The notes beneath the pieces are model-generated. The model had not been told where the DNA came from and did not search any database. It worked only from the letters and a program-made list of their open reading frames with translations. From the NCBI RefSeq assembly GCF_021083185.1, contig NZ_JAIGQB010000001.1, positions 619,382-683,381 of the forward strand: DNA of 64,000 nucleotides, read 5' to 3'. Positions within the stretch are counted from its first letter, which is position 1, and each line of letters starts with the position of its first letter. Below, piece by piece: positions 24,847-33,597 of the stretch. The translations under genes were made by a program, and so were the position numbers. This DNA comes from Nocardioides furvisabuli. GTDB lineage: Bacteria; Actinomycetota; Actinomycetes; Propionibacteriales; Nocardioidaceae.

Positions 24847-25581
24847 ATGGAGCTGCAGTTCGTCACCCTCGCCGAGCGCCCCGAGCTGATGGACGTCTTC
24901 TGGGACATGGAGACGTCGTGGCCGGAGTTCATGTTGCACGACCCGATCGGCAACAGCTACTACGCCTCGCTGGAGGAGTTCGCCGACTTCGTCCTGGTCT
25001 GCCTCGACGCGTCGGGCCGGATGGTCGCCAAGGCGCACTCGGTGCCGTTCGTCCTCCCCGAGGGTGAGCTGCCGGACGCCGGCTGGGACTTCGCGATCCG
25101 CAGCGGTCTCCTCACCAGGCTGCGCCGCGAGGAGCCGAACGCCTGCTCGGCGGTCGAGATCGCCGTCGTCCCCGAGCTCCAGGGATCGGGCCTCTCGGGC
25201 CGCATCGTCGCGGCCCTGCGCGACAACGCCGCCAGGCTCGGCTTCGGCGAGCTCCTCGCCCCGGTGCGTCCCAACGGCAAGGCCGACGTCGGCGAGCCGA
25301 TGACGGCGTACGCGCTGCGCACCCGCGCCGACGGACTTCCGGTCGACCCGTGGCTGCGGGTCCACGTGCGGGCCGGCGGATCCATCGACCGGGTGTGCGC
25401 CCGCTCGATGGTCATCCCCGGCACGGTGGAGGAGTGGCGCGCGTGGACCGGACTGCCCTTCGACACCACCGGCCCCGTCGTCGTGCCCGGGGCGCTGGCG
25501 CCGGTGATGTGCGACGCCGAGCACGGCACGGCCGTCTACGTCGAGCCCAACGTGTGGGTGCGTCACCCGACCGGGGCGTGA
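24847..25581 (+). CDS. GNAT-fold acetyltransferase-like protein
   Basis: 244 residues. An acetyl-CoA binding segment is visible (SAVEIAVVPELQGSGLSGRIVAALRD, with the Q/R-x-x-G-x-G/S type loop). The C-terminal ~90 residues form an additional domain not typical of small GNATs. The ATG at 24847 is preceded by GGAGAATG. No membrane segments. It resembles uncharacterised actinobacterial GNAT proteins; the acceptor is unknown. Confidence 0.7.
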   Translation: MELQFVTLAERPELMDVFWDMETSWPEFMLHDPIGNSYYASLEEFADFVLVCLDASGRMVAKAHSVPFVLPEGELPDAGWDFAIRSGLLTRLRREEPNACSAVEIAVVPELQGSGLSGRIVAALRDNAARLGFGELLAPVRPNGKADVGEPMTAYALRTRADGLPVDPWLRVHVRAGGSIDRVCARSMVIPGTVEEWRAWTGLPFDTTGPVVVPGALAPVMCDAEHGTAVYVEPNVWVRHPTGA

Positions 25582-25584
25582 GGG

Positions 25585-26847
25585 TCAGGCGCTGAGGTAG
25601 GGGCCGACCGCCTTGCGGACCTCGTTGACGCAGAGCGCGACGAAGGCGAGCGCGATGATCGCCATCAGCACGTTGGAGTGGAGCTTGTTGCGCCACTGCG
25701 CCGGCGTACGCTCCGTGTTGAGCAGCCAGAGCAGCGTGATGGCCAGGAACGGCATGAAGAACGCGCCGAGCACGCCGTAGGCCAGGATCAGCCAGACCGG
25801 CTTGCCGAGGAACATCATCACCATCGGCGGGAAGGTCAGCCACAGGACGTAGGCGCGGTACCACTTCCCGCCGGCGCGGGCGTCCTCCGCCGGACCGCCG
25901 GTCACGTTGGTGACGAAGTCGGCGAACATCAGGCTGACGCCGTTCCAGACGCCGACCAGCGACGACATCGCGGCCGCCCAGAAACCGAGCAGGAAGAGCG
26001 AGCCTGCCCACTGGCCGTAGCGGTCCTGGAGCACCACGCCGAGGTCGAGCAGGCCGGCGTCGCCGGTCTCGATCGCGACGCTCGAGGAGTAGAGCAGCTC
26101 GGCGCCGACGACCAGGGTGGCGAGGACGAAGATGCCGGTGACGACGTAGGCGACGGTGTTGTCGATGCGCATCACGCGCATGTAGGCCGGGGTGTTCCAC
26201 CCCTTCTCGCGCAGCCAGTAGCCGTACGCCGCGAGCGTGATCGTGCCGCCGACGCCACCGGCCAGGGCGAGGGTGTTGACCAGGCCGCCGTCGGGGATGC
26301 GGGGTGCCAGCCCGGTGAGCAGCTCGGGCAGGTTGGGCGTGGTCAGCAGGGCCGCACCCACCATCGTGACGAACATCAGCCCGACCAGCGCGGCGAGGAC
26401 CTTCTCGAAGACGTTGTAACGACCCGTCCACACCAGCACCAGCCCGAGGACGCCGGACAGGATGCCCCACCACGTCGTCGACAGCACGCCGGTGAGGCCG
26501 GCCAGCGCGAGGCCGGTGCCGGCCATCGCCGCGGCGCCGTAGACGAAGCCCCAGATGACGATGTAGGGCGCGAAGTACCACGTCGTCCACGCACCCAGCG
26601 AGCGCCAGCCCTCGAAGATCGTGCGTCCGGTCGCAAGGCAGTAACGGCCGGCGCCCTCGACGAGCACGATCTTCATGACGCACCCGACCACCACGCACCA
26701 CAGGAGGGTGTAGCCGAACTTCTGGCCGGCGATGAGGGTGGCGACGAGGTCGGCGGCGCCGACGCCGGTCGCGGCCACGACCAGGCCGGGGCCGATGATG
26801 CGCCAGCGGGGGACGGTGGTCTGCTCTTCCGAGATGGTGGAGGCCAT
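25585..26847 (-). CDS. Atypical Nramp-family divalent cation transporter
   Basis: 420 residues with about eleven membrane segments of the Nramp (LeuT-fold) type; the stretch AGQKFGYTLLW matches the family closely. The metal-binding signatures are replaced: the TM1 DPGN reads GAAD, and the TM6 MPH is lost (GGTITLAAYGYW). Loss of the metal-coordinating Met is the hallmark of Nramp-related magnesium transporters, so Mg2+ or another hard ion is a better guess than Mn2+/Fe2+. ATG 26847 is chosen over GTG 26856. A DasR-like palindrome lies about 18 bases upstream of the start. It ends three bases after the convergent GNAT gene. Confidence 0.85.
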   Translation of the reverse strand: MASTISEEQTTVPRWRIIGPGLVVAATGVGAADLVATLIAGQKFGYTLLWCVVVGCVMKIVLVEGAGRYCLATGRTIFEGWRSLGAWTTWYFAPYIVIWGFVYGAAAMAGTGLALAGLTGVLSTTWWGILSGVLGLVLVWTGRYNVFEKVLAALVGLMFVTMVGAALLTTPNLPELLTGLAPRIPDGGLVNTLALAGGVGGTITLAAYGYWLREKGWNTPAYMRVMRIDNTVAYVVTGIFVLATLVVGAELLYSSSVAIETGDAGLLDLGVVLQDRYGQWAGSLFLLGFWAAAMSSLVGVWNGVSLMFADFVTNVTGGPAEDARAGGKWYRAYVLWLTFPPMVMMFLGKPVWLILAYGVLGAFFMPFLAITLLWLLNTERTPAQWRNKLHSNVLMAIIALAFVALCVNEVRKAVGPYLSA

Positions 26848-26864
26848 GCGCGGCACCCTATCCG

Positions 26865-26876
26865 TGGTCTAGACCA
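26865..26876. promoter_or_regulatory. DasR-like (dre) operator palindrome
   Basis: TGGTCTAGACCA is a perfect 12-bp palindrome and equals the core of the dre site bound by the GntR-family regulator DasR (GlcNAc-responsive) in Streptomyces. It lies 18 bases upstream of the Nramp start and 68 bases upstream of the divergent ABC-F start. No DasR gene is in the window. Confidence 0.6.
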
Positions 26877-26944
26877 TGGCGGAGAGGCCGAGGGGGCGAT
26901 AACCACGAGACGCCGGCACCGGGGACAGGGGAGAATCACTCCTC

Positions 26945-28624
26945 GTGGGTCACGTCGATGTCGCTGGAGTGCGTTACGAGCTGCCGGACGGGCGGGTGCT
27001 GCTCGACGACGTCAGCTTCCGCGTCGGCGATGGCCAGAAGGTCGCCCTCGTCGGCGCCAACGGGGCGGGCAAGACCACCCTGCTCCGCATCGTCACCGGC
27101 GACCTCACCCCCCACGCGGGCGTCGTGACCCGCTCGGGCGGGCTGGGCGTCATGCGGCAGTTCGTCGGCCACGGAGGTGGTGACGAGACCGTCCACGACC
27201 TGCTGCTGTCGGTGGCCCCGTCGCGGGTGCGCACCGCGGCCGAGGCGGTCGACGCCGCCGAGCTCGCGCTGATGGACACCGACGACGAGCGCACCCAGAT
27301 GGCGTACGCCACCGCGCTCTCGGAGTACGCCGATGCCGGTGGCTACGACGTCGAGGTCACCTGGGACGTGTGCACCACTGCCTCCATGGGCCTGCCCTTC
27401 GACCGCGCCCGCCACCGCCTGCTCAGCACGCTGTCGGGTGGTGAGCAGAAGCGGCTCGTGCTGGAGTACCTCCTGCGCGGGCCCGACCAGGTGCTGCTGC
27501 TCGACGAGCCGGACAACTACCTCGACGTCCCGGGCAAGATCTGGCTCGAGGGCCGGATCCGCGAGTCGGCCAAGACGATCCTCTTCATCAGCCACGACCG
27601 CGAGCTGCTCGACAACACCGCGACCCGCATCGTGACCGTCGAGCTCGGCAGCGCCGGCAACCTCGTGTGGACCCACCCGGGCGGCTTCGCGAGCTATCAC
27701 GAGGCCCGCAAGGACCGCTTCGAGCGTTTCGAGGAGATGCGCCGTCGCTGGGACGAGGAGCACGCGAAGATCAAGGCGCTCGTGCTGCGGCTGAAGATCA
27801 AGTCGGAGTACAACGACGGCATGTCGAGCCAGTACCGCGCCGCCCAGACGCGGCTGAAGAAGTTCGAGGAGGCCGGTCCGCCGGTCGAGCAGCCGCGCGA
27901 GCAGCAGGTGACGATGCGCCTCAGGGGCGGCCGCACCGGCAAGCGCGCCGTCGTGTGCACCGACCTCGAGCTCTCCGGGCTGATGAGGCCGTTCGACCTC
28001 GAGGTCTGGTACGGCGAGCGGGTGGCCGTGCTCGGCTCCAACGGCTCCGGCAAGTCGCACTTCCTGCGGCTCCTCGCGGCCGGCGGCAGCGACCCCGACG
28101 TCGAGCACCAGCCCGTCGGCGCGCCACCGGTGCCAGTGCCCCACACGGGCAGCGCCAAGCTCGGCGCTCGGGTGCGACCGGGGTGGTTCGTCCAGACCCA
28201 CGAGCACCCCGAGCTGGTCGGGCGCACCCTGCTGGAGATCCTGCACCGCGGCGACGAGCACCGCGACGGGATGGGCCGTGAGGCAGCCAGCCGCGTGCTC
28301 GACCGCTACGAGCTCGCGCACGCCGGCGAGCAGCGGTTCGAGTCGCTCAGCGGCGGCCAGCAGGCGCGCTTCCAGATCCTGCTGCTCGAGCTCTCCGGTG
28401 CCACCCTGCTGCTGCTCGACGAGCCGACCGACAACCTCGACGTGCAGTCCGCCGAGGCGCTGGAGGCCGGGCTCGAGGCCTTCGAGGGGACCGTCCTCGC
28501 CGTCACCCACGACCGGTGGTTCGCACGCGGCTTCGACCGGTTCCTGGTCTACGGCGCCGACGGTGAGGTCTACGAGTCCGACGGCCCGGTCTGGGACGAG
28601 AGACGGGTGGCGCGGTCGCGATGA
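26945..28624 (+). CDS. ABC-F family ATP-binding protein
   Basis: 559 residues. Two ABC ATPase domains and no membrane segments. First domain: Walker A GANGAGKT, signature LSGGEQKR, Walker B VLLLDEP. Second domain: GSNGSGKS, LSGGQQARF, LLLLDEP. The ~80-residue linker between them is basic and helical (ARKDRFERFEEMRRRWDEE). ABC-F proteins bind the ribosomal E site and act in translation or antibiotic resistance. This is a housekeeping-like branch; resistance cannot be inferred from sequence alone. GTG start. Confidence 0.92.
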   Translation: MGHVDVAGVRYELPDGRVLLDDVSFRVGDGQKVALVGANGAGKTTLLRIVTGDLTPHAGVVTRSGGLGVMRQFVGHGGGDETVHDLLLSVAPSRVRTAAEAVDAAELALMDTDDERTQMAYATALSEYADAGGYDVEVTWDVCTTASMGLPFDRARHRLLSTLSGGEQKRLVLEYLLRGPDQVLLLDEPDNYLDVPGKIWLEGRIRESAKTILFISHDRELLDNTATRIVTVELGSAGNLVWTHPGGFASYHEARKDRFERFEEMRRRWDEEHAKIKALVLRLKIKSEYNDGMSSQYRAAQTRLKKFEEAGPPVEQPREQQVTMRLRGGRTGKRAVVCTDLELSGLMRPFDLEVWYGERVAVLGSNGSGKSHFLRLLAAGGSDPDVEHQPVGAPPVPVPHTGSAKLGARVRPGWFVQTHEHPELVGRTLLEILHRGDEHRDGMGREAASRVLDRYELAHAGEQRFESLSGGQQARFQILLLELSGATLLLLDEPTDNLDVQSAEALEAGLEAFEGTVLAVTHDRWFARGFDRFLVYGADGEVYESDGPVWDERRVARSR

Positions 28625-28733
28625 GTCTCGAGATCATCGACCTCGACCCTTTTCGGCCCGGCCGCCTCGAGCTCGCTGAGCTCGACGGGCACGTCGACCT
28701 CGACCTGCGACATCGACATCTAGGCTCGCGGCC

Positions 28734-29228
28734 ATGCGCGCACCCGACCTGGCCCGTCTCGGACCCGACGACTGGCGCGAGTTCCGTGACGTACGCCTGG
28801 CCTCCCTGGCGGATGCGCCGGGTGCGTTCGGCTCCCGGCACGCCGACTGGGTGGACGCGGGTGAGGAGCGGTGGCGCGCGCGGCTCACCGACGTACCGCT
28901 CACGATCGTCGCCAGGGAGGGAGGACGCCCCGTCGGGGTCGTCTCCGGCGTCCCGGCGGGCGACCACGTCGAGCTCATCTCGATGTGGGTGGCGCCCGGC
29001 CGCCGCGGCACCGGGCTCGCCGGGCGGCTCGTCGACGAGGTCGTCGCGTGGGCCCAGGCGCAGGGCCTCGACACCGAGCTCATGGTGCGCGACGACAACG
29101 CGCCGGCGATCACGGCCTACGAGCGGGCCGGCTTCACCGACCTCGGGGTCCCCGAGGACTGGCCCGCCGACGAGCCGCGGGAGCGCCGGATGCGGCGCTC
29201 GCGCGATGGGGGACGATCGACGTCATGA
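28734..29228 (+). CDS. GNAT-family N-acetyltransferase
   Basis: 164 residues, a compact single GNAT domain. The acetyl-CoA loop is VAPGRRGTGLAGRLV, the preceding strand HVELISMWV, and the C-terminal YERAGF motif is typical. It overlaps the next gene (ATGA), so the two are co-translated. A gap of ~110 bases from the ABC-F gene holds nothing recognisable. Acceptor substrate unknown. Confidence 0.88.
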   Translation: MRAPDLARLGPDDWREFRDVRLASLADAPGAFGSRHADWVDAGEERWRARLTDVPLTIVAREGGRPVGVVSGVPAGDHVELISMWVAPGRRGTGLAGRLVDEVVAWAQAQGLDTELMVRDDNAPAITAYERAGFTDLGVPEDWPADEPRERRMRRSRDGGRSTS

Positions 29229-30010
29229 CCACGCGCCGCGGCCTCTTCGTCGCCCCCTTCGACGCCCTCGCCGACCCGCGCCTGGTCGGGGAGCTGGCCG
29301 CCGAGGCAGAGGCGGCCGGCTGGGACGGCTTCTTCGTGTGGGACCACCTGCTCTACGGCGACCGCGTCACCGAGATCGCCGACCCCTGGACCTGCTGCGC
29401 GGTCGTCGCGATGCGGACCGAGCGGATGGTCTTCGGGCCCATGGTCACCCCGTTGCCGCGACGCCGGCCGCCGGTGCTGGCCCGTCAGGCCGCCAGTCTG
29501 GCGGTGCTCTCCGATGGCCGGTTCGTCCTCGGCCTCGGGCTCGGCGACGACTGGGTGGGGGAGTTCAGCGCCTTCGGTGACGAGGCGGACCCGAAGGTGC
29601 GCGGCGCGATGTTGGACGAGGGGCTCGCGGTGCTCACCGGGCTGCTCGGCGGCGCGACCGTCGACGTCTCGGGCGAGCACCACGCGGCGCGCGGCGTGCG
29701 CTTCCGGCCCGCACCGGCGGTGCCGGTCTGGCTGGCGGGGCGCTTCGGCAACCGGGCACCACTGCGCCGGGCGGCACGCCACGACGGCTTCTTCGTCATC
29801 GGCCTCGACGGGCCCGACGACCTCGACGAGGTGACGACCGCGCTCGCCGGGCACGATCCCGCGCCGGGCTTCGACGTGGTGGTCGACCTGCAGCCCGAGC
29901 AGGACCCGGCGCCCTGGCGCGACCGGGGCGCGTCCTGGGTGCTGACCCGGATCGGCCCCTACGACCTCGACGTGCAGGAGGCGCGCCGCATCATCGCTGC
30001 GGGGCCGTGA
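29225..30010 (+). CDS. LLM-class (luciferase-like) flavin/F420-dependent oxidoreductase
   Basis: 261 residues. Bacterial-luciferase-like TIM barrel. The N-terminal strand GLFVAPFDALADP, then AEAAGWDGFFVWDHLLYGD, MRTERMVFGPMVTPLPRRRP and VLSDGRFVLGLGLGDD are all family landmarks. The length is somewhat below the ~300 of many members. The cofactor may be FMN or F420; actinobacterial members frequently use F420. It ends inside the convergent beta-propeller gene (20-bp overlap). Confidence 0.85.
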   Translation: MTTRRGLFVAPFDALADPRLVGELAAEAEAAGWDGFFVWDHLLYGDRVTEIADPWTCCAVVAMRTERMVFGPMVTPLPRRRPPVLARQAASLAVLSDGRFVLGLGLGDDWVGEFSAFGDEADPKVRGAMLDEGLAVLTGLLGGATVDVSGEHHAARGVRFRPAPAVPVWLAGRFGNRAPLRRAARHDGFFVIGLDGPDDLDEVTTALAGHDPAPGFDVVVDLQPEQDPAPWRDRGASWVLTRIGPYDLDVQEARRIIAAGP

Positions 30011-31256
30011 CACGCGCGGCGGACGACGTCCGGCGCAGGACCCCGCGCGAGGAGAGCCAGGCGAACAGCCCGGCCAGCAGGGCCAGTCCTCCGCGCAGCC
30101 AGGGCGGCCATGGTCCGCGGTCGACCTCGCCGGGCGTGACGACCCGGAGGTCGCCGACGGTGGCCGAGGCCATCTGGAAACGACCCACGCCGTAGCCCTG
30201 GAGGTCGCTGATCCGCATCAGCGGCTGCGGCGCCGCACCGTCGAGCGGGACGCGGGAGAGCTCGTACGCCTCCGCGCAGCACGCGTCGTCGCCGGCGACC
30301 CCGAGCAGTGCCACCACCTCGCCCGCGTCGGTCCAGCCGAGCACGCGCCCGGCCTCCGCGAGCGGCAGCTCCATCGGGTCCGGCAGGTCCTCGGTGCTGG
30401 ACGAACCGGACGGGGACGGGTCGACGAAGGCGAGACCCGCCGGGGCGCCGGAGGGCTCCAGGGTGGTCGTGGCGACCAGGCGTCCGTCAGGGGACCAAGC
30501 AGCCGGGCCGGCGAGGACGCCGACGGTCCCCAGGTCCCGGGTGGCGCCGCTGGCGAGGTGGACGACCGAGATCCGGGCGGATGCGGTGAGGGGGGTGCCT
30601 GCCCGCTCGACGGCCAGCTCCGTCCCGTCGGGGGAGAAGGCGACCGCGGTGACGTCGTCGCCGGGCAGCAGGTCGGTGGAGTCGTCACCGAGGGCGAGCA
30701 CGCCGACCTCGCCGGCGACGCGCTCGCCGGTGTAGGGGTCAGTCGGCTCGGGGGACAGCAGGTGCGCCAGTGTGGTGCCGTCGCGCGACCAGGCGACGGG
30801 CAGGACGCTCTGCCCGGTCGGCAGCGGGTGGCTGGTCGCCTCTCCGGTGAGCAGGTCGACGACCACCACGTCGGGGTCGGCCGTCTCGTGGTCGCCGACG
30901 GCCACCTTGGTGCCGTCGGGCGAGAGCAGCATCGGCGCCGGGTCACCCTGCGAGGCAGCGCTCGCGCGGTCCTCGGCTGCGTCGACGCGACGGTAGGCGT
31001 CCCCGCCGGCGCCCAGCACGACAGCCTGCGGGAAGTCGAGGAGCTCCACGCCCCAGCCGTGCTGGAACAGCGCCACGGCGGCACCCGGCGGGGAGGAAGC
31101 GACGCTGCTGGTCAGGTGGGAGTACGCCGCGAGCTCCCGCGGCACCGCGGGGCCGCCCGGCTCCGCGGGAGCAGCATCGCCCGGTGAGGTGAGCACGAGG
31201 GTCAGGGCGACTGCGCCGAGGCCGACCACCCAGGACAGCCCCCCGACCACGCGCAT
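29991..31256 (-). CDS. Secreted/anchored TolB-like beta-propeller protein
   Basis: 421 residues. Signal/anchor segment at the N-terminus (LSWVVGLGAVALTLVLTSPG). A WD40/PD40-type propeller occupies ~70-380, with repeated SPDGTKVA, SRDGTTLA, SPDGTELA and SPDGRLVA motifs. A C-terminal membrane helix (~390-410: LRGGLALLAGLFAWLSS) with a basic cytoplasmic end completes it. The topology is a large extracytoplasmic propeller held at both ends. Propellers of this kind often scaffold interactions. No enzyme motif is visible. Confidence 0.75.
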   Translation of the reverse strand: MRVVGGLSWVVGLGAVALTLVLTSPGDAAPAEPGGPAVPRELAAYSHLTSSVASSPPGAAVALFQHGWGVELLDFPQAVVLGAGGDAYRRVDAAEDRASAASQGDPAPMLLSPDGTKVAVGDHETADPDVVVVDLLTGEATSHPLPTGQSVLPVAWSRDGTTLAHLLSPEPTDPYTGERVAGEVGVLALGDDSTDLLPGDDVTAVAFSPDGTELAVERAGTPLTASARISVVHLASGATRDLGTVGVLAGPAAWSPDGRLVATTTLEPSGAPAGLAFVDPSPSGSSSTEDLPDPMELPLAEAGRVLGWTDAGEVVALLGVAGDDACCAEAYELSRVPLDGAAPQPLMRISDLQGYGVGRFQMASATVGDLRVVTPGEVDRGPWPPWLRGGLALLAGLFAWLSSRGVLRRTSSAARVTAPQR

Positions 31257-31286
31257 GTCCGGACTCTAGCGGCTGGCGCGCGCCGC

Positions 31287-32438
31287 TCAGGTGAACGCGT
31301 TGATCCCCGTCTCGGCCCGTCCGATCAGCAGCTTCTGGATCTGCGAGGTGCCTTCGTAGAGCGTCATCACGCGGGCGTCGCGGAGGTACTTCGCGACCGG
31401 GAAGTCGTCGACGTAGCCCGCGCCCCCGTGCACCTGGATCGCGTTGTCGGCCGCACGCACCGCCGCCTCGGAGGCGAAGAGCTTGGCCTTCGAGGCGGCC
31501 ACGCCGTAGGGCTCGCCGCGGTCGATCAGGTCGGCGCAGCGCCACGCGAGCAGCCGGGCGGCGTCGGCGTCGAGCGAGATGTCGGCGATCAGGTCCTGCA
31601 CGAGCTGGAAGGACGCGATCGGCCTGCCGAACTGCGTTCGCTGGGTGGCGTACGCCACCGACGCCTCGAGGCAGCCCTGCACGATGCCGACGCAGCCCGA
31701 CGCGACCGCGAGCCGGCCCTTGTCGAGGGTGCCCATCGCGATCTTGAAGCCCTGGCCGACCTCGCCGAGGCGCGCAGAGTCCGGGACGCGTACGTCGTGC
31801 AGGAACAGCTCAGCGGTCGCCTGCCCACGCAGCCCGAGCTTGTGCTTGATCTCGCGTGCCTCGAAGCCGGGGGAGTCGGTCGGCACCAGGAACGCCGTCA
31901 CGCCGCGCGGGCCGTCGTCGCTGGTGCGGGCGAAGACCAGCGCCACGTCGGCCCAGGTGCCGTTGGTGATGAAGAGCTTCTGCCCGGTGATCACCCAGTC
32001 CGCGCCGTCGCGGGTCGCACGTGAGGTCAGGCTGCCGGCGTCCGAGCCGGTGCCGGGCTCGGTCAGCCCGAAGCAGCCGAGCTTCGTCGCGGCCGCGAGC
32101 TGGGGCAGCCACTCCTGCTTCTGCTCCTCGGAGCCGTGGAAGAGGATCGACTTGCCGACCAGCCCGCTGCTCACCGACACGATGCCGCGCAGCGCGGAGT
32201 CGGCGCGGCCGAGCTCCTCCATCGCGAGCGAGTAGGTGACGTAGTCACCGCCGACGCCGCCGTACTCCTCGGGGATCGTGAGGCCGAAGAAGCCGAGGTC
32301 GGCCATCTTCGGCACGATCGCGAGGTCGACCGACTCGTCGTGGTCCCACTGCATGCGGTGCGGGACGGCCTCGCGCTCGAGGAAGTCGCGCGCGAGCTCG
32401 CGGAAGGCCTGCTGCTCCTCGCTCAGGGAGAGGTCCAC
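31287..32438 (-). CDS. Acyl-CoA dehydrogenase
   Basis: 383 residues, full length. FAD enzyme that introduces a 2,3-double bond in acyl-CoA. FAD/substrate motifs CFGLTEPGTGSDAGSL and WVITGQKLFITNG are present, and the C-terminal YEGTSQIQKLLIGR carries the canonical catalytic glutamate. It is the third gene of an acyl-CoA dehydrogenase operon (15-bp gap from the second). Unlike its two neighbours it looks like a complete homotetrameric enzyme. Confidence 0.92.
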   Translation of the reverse strand: MDLSLSEEQQAFRELARDFLEREAVPHRMQWDHDESVDLAIVPKMADLGFFGLTIPEEYGGVGGDYVTYSLAMEELGRADSALRGIVSVSSGLVGKSILFHGSEEQKQEWLPQLAAATKLGCFGLTEPGTGSDAGSLTSRATRDGADWVITGQKLFITNGTWADVALVFARTSDDGPRGVTAFLVPTDSPGFEAREIKHKLGLRGQATAELFLHDVRVPDSARLGEVGQGFKIAMGTLDKGRLAVASGCVGIVQGCLEASVAYATQRTQFGRPIASFQLVQDLIADISLDADAARLLAWRCADLIDRGEPYGVAASKAKLFASEAAVRAADNAIQVHGGAGYVDDFPVAKYLRDARVMTLYEGTSQIQKLLIGRAETGINAFT

Positions 32439-32453
32439 GTCAGCTCCTCGCCC

Positions 32454-33596
32454 TCACGCCAGTGCTTCCACGAGCTCGTGGTCGGTGACCCGGCCAGCGA
32501 GCCGCGACAGGTGGTGCGGCGCGTTGCCCAGCCACTGGTCGAGCACCTCGAGGTGGGCGGTGCCAACGCCGACGGCGTACTCGGCCGTCATGCCGATCCC
32601 GCCGTGGAGCTGGATCGCCTCCTGGCCGATGTGGCGCCCGGCACGGCTCACCTCGAGCCCGACCCGGTCGGCGGCCTCGGCCACGACCTCGCGGTCGCCG
32701 CCGGCGATCGTCATCGTCGCCCAGTCCACCATGCTGTGGGCGAGCTCGAGCGAGACGTACATGTCCGCGGCGCGGAAGGTCAGCGCCTGGAAGGTGTTGA
32801 GCGTGACGCCGAACTGCTTGCGGCTCTTGAGGTAGTCGGTCGTCGCGCGCACCTGGCTCTGCATCACGCCGAGCGACTGGTTGGCGCCCATGATCCGGGT
32901 CAGGTCGCTGATGGTGGCGATGCTCGGCGCGAGGTCGCGACCGGGTGCGCCCAGCGGCGTCGCGACGCTGCCCGCGAAGCGCACCGAGGCGGCACGCGTC
33001 AGGTCGGCGGCGGCGTAGCCGGTGCGCTCGACGTCCGCGGCGTCGACCACGAAGACCCCCGTGCCGCCCTCGTCGGGCAGCTCGGCCGCCACGACGAGCA
33101 CGTCGGCGGACCCACCGGCGACCACGGGGTCGGCGACGCCGTCGAGCGTCCACGCGTCGCCGGAGACCGAGGCGCGTACGCCGTCCGCGCGCGAGGCCCA
33201 GCGCCCGCCGGGCGAGGTGACGGCCGCAGCCAGCACGACCTCGCCGGCGCTCAGCCGGCCCAGCAGGTCGGCCTTCTGCTCGGGCGAGCCGAGGGCGGCG
33301 ACCAGGCCGCCGGCGTGCACCACGCTGGCGAGGTAGGGCTCGGGCGCGAGCACCCGGCCCAGCTCCTGGCACACGATGCCGATCTCGACCGGACCGGCGC
33401 CGACGCCGCCGTGCTCCTCGGCGAAGGGCAGCCCGAGGACGCCCATCTCGGCCAGCCGGCCCCACAGGGCACGGTCGAAGCCCGGCTCGTCGGCCACCGT
33501 GCGGCGCCGTGCGTCGTGGTCGGCGTACGCCGTCGCGAGGAGGCCGCGCACGGCCTCACGCAGGGCCTGCTGCTCGTCGTCGTAGGTGAAGTCCAT
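32454..33596 (-). CDS. Acyl-CoA dehydrogenase-family subunit lacking the canonical catalytic Glu
   Basis: 380 residues. ACAD fold is clear from MDFTYDDEQQALREAVRGLL, AEEHGGVGAG and the C-terminal QEAIQLHGGIGMTAEYAVG, but the usual YEGT region reads TAHLEVLDQWLGN. This resembles the small subunit of heteromeric FadE pairs (as in steroid side-chain or dicarboxylate oxidation). ATG 33596 follows the stop of the upstream ACAD gene by one base, so the two probably form one alpha2-beta2 enzyme. Confidence 0.88.
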   Translation of the reverse strand: MDFTYDDEQQALREAVRGLLATAYADHDARRRTVADEPGFDRALWGRLAEMGVLGLPFAEEHGGVGAGPVEIGIVCQELGRVLAPEPYLASVVHAGGLVAALGSPEQKADLLGRLSAGEVVLAAAVTSPGGRWASRADGVRASVSGDAWTLDGVADPVVAGGSADVLVVAAELPDEGGTGVFVVDAADVERTGYAAADLTRAASVRFAGSVATPLGAPGRDLAPSIATISDLTRIMGANQSLGVMQSQVRATTDYLKSRKQFGVTLNTFQALTFRAADMYVSLELAHSMVDWATMTIAGGDREVVAEAADRVGLEVSRAGRHIGQEAIQLHGGIGMTAEYAVGVGTAHLEVLDQWLGNAPHHLSRLAGRVTDHELVEALA

Positions 33597-33597
33597 G

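Noticed and set aside
24847..25581. MshD or another named acetyltransferase
   Set aside because: Only one clear acetyl-CoA loop and an unusual C-terminal domain; not enough for a name.
26945..28624. Antibiotic-resistance ABC-F
   Set aside because: Both ABC domains are generic and the linker is not diagnostic; housekeeping ABC-F proteins look the same at this level.
28621..28733. Possible small ORF between ABC-F and GNAT genes (starting MSLEIIDLDPF)
   Set aside because: It starts inside the ABC-F stop region and runs on out of frame into the GNAT gene with shadow-like composition. Nothing supports it as a separate gene.
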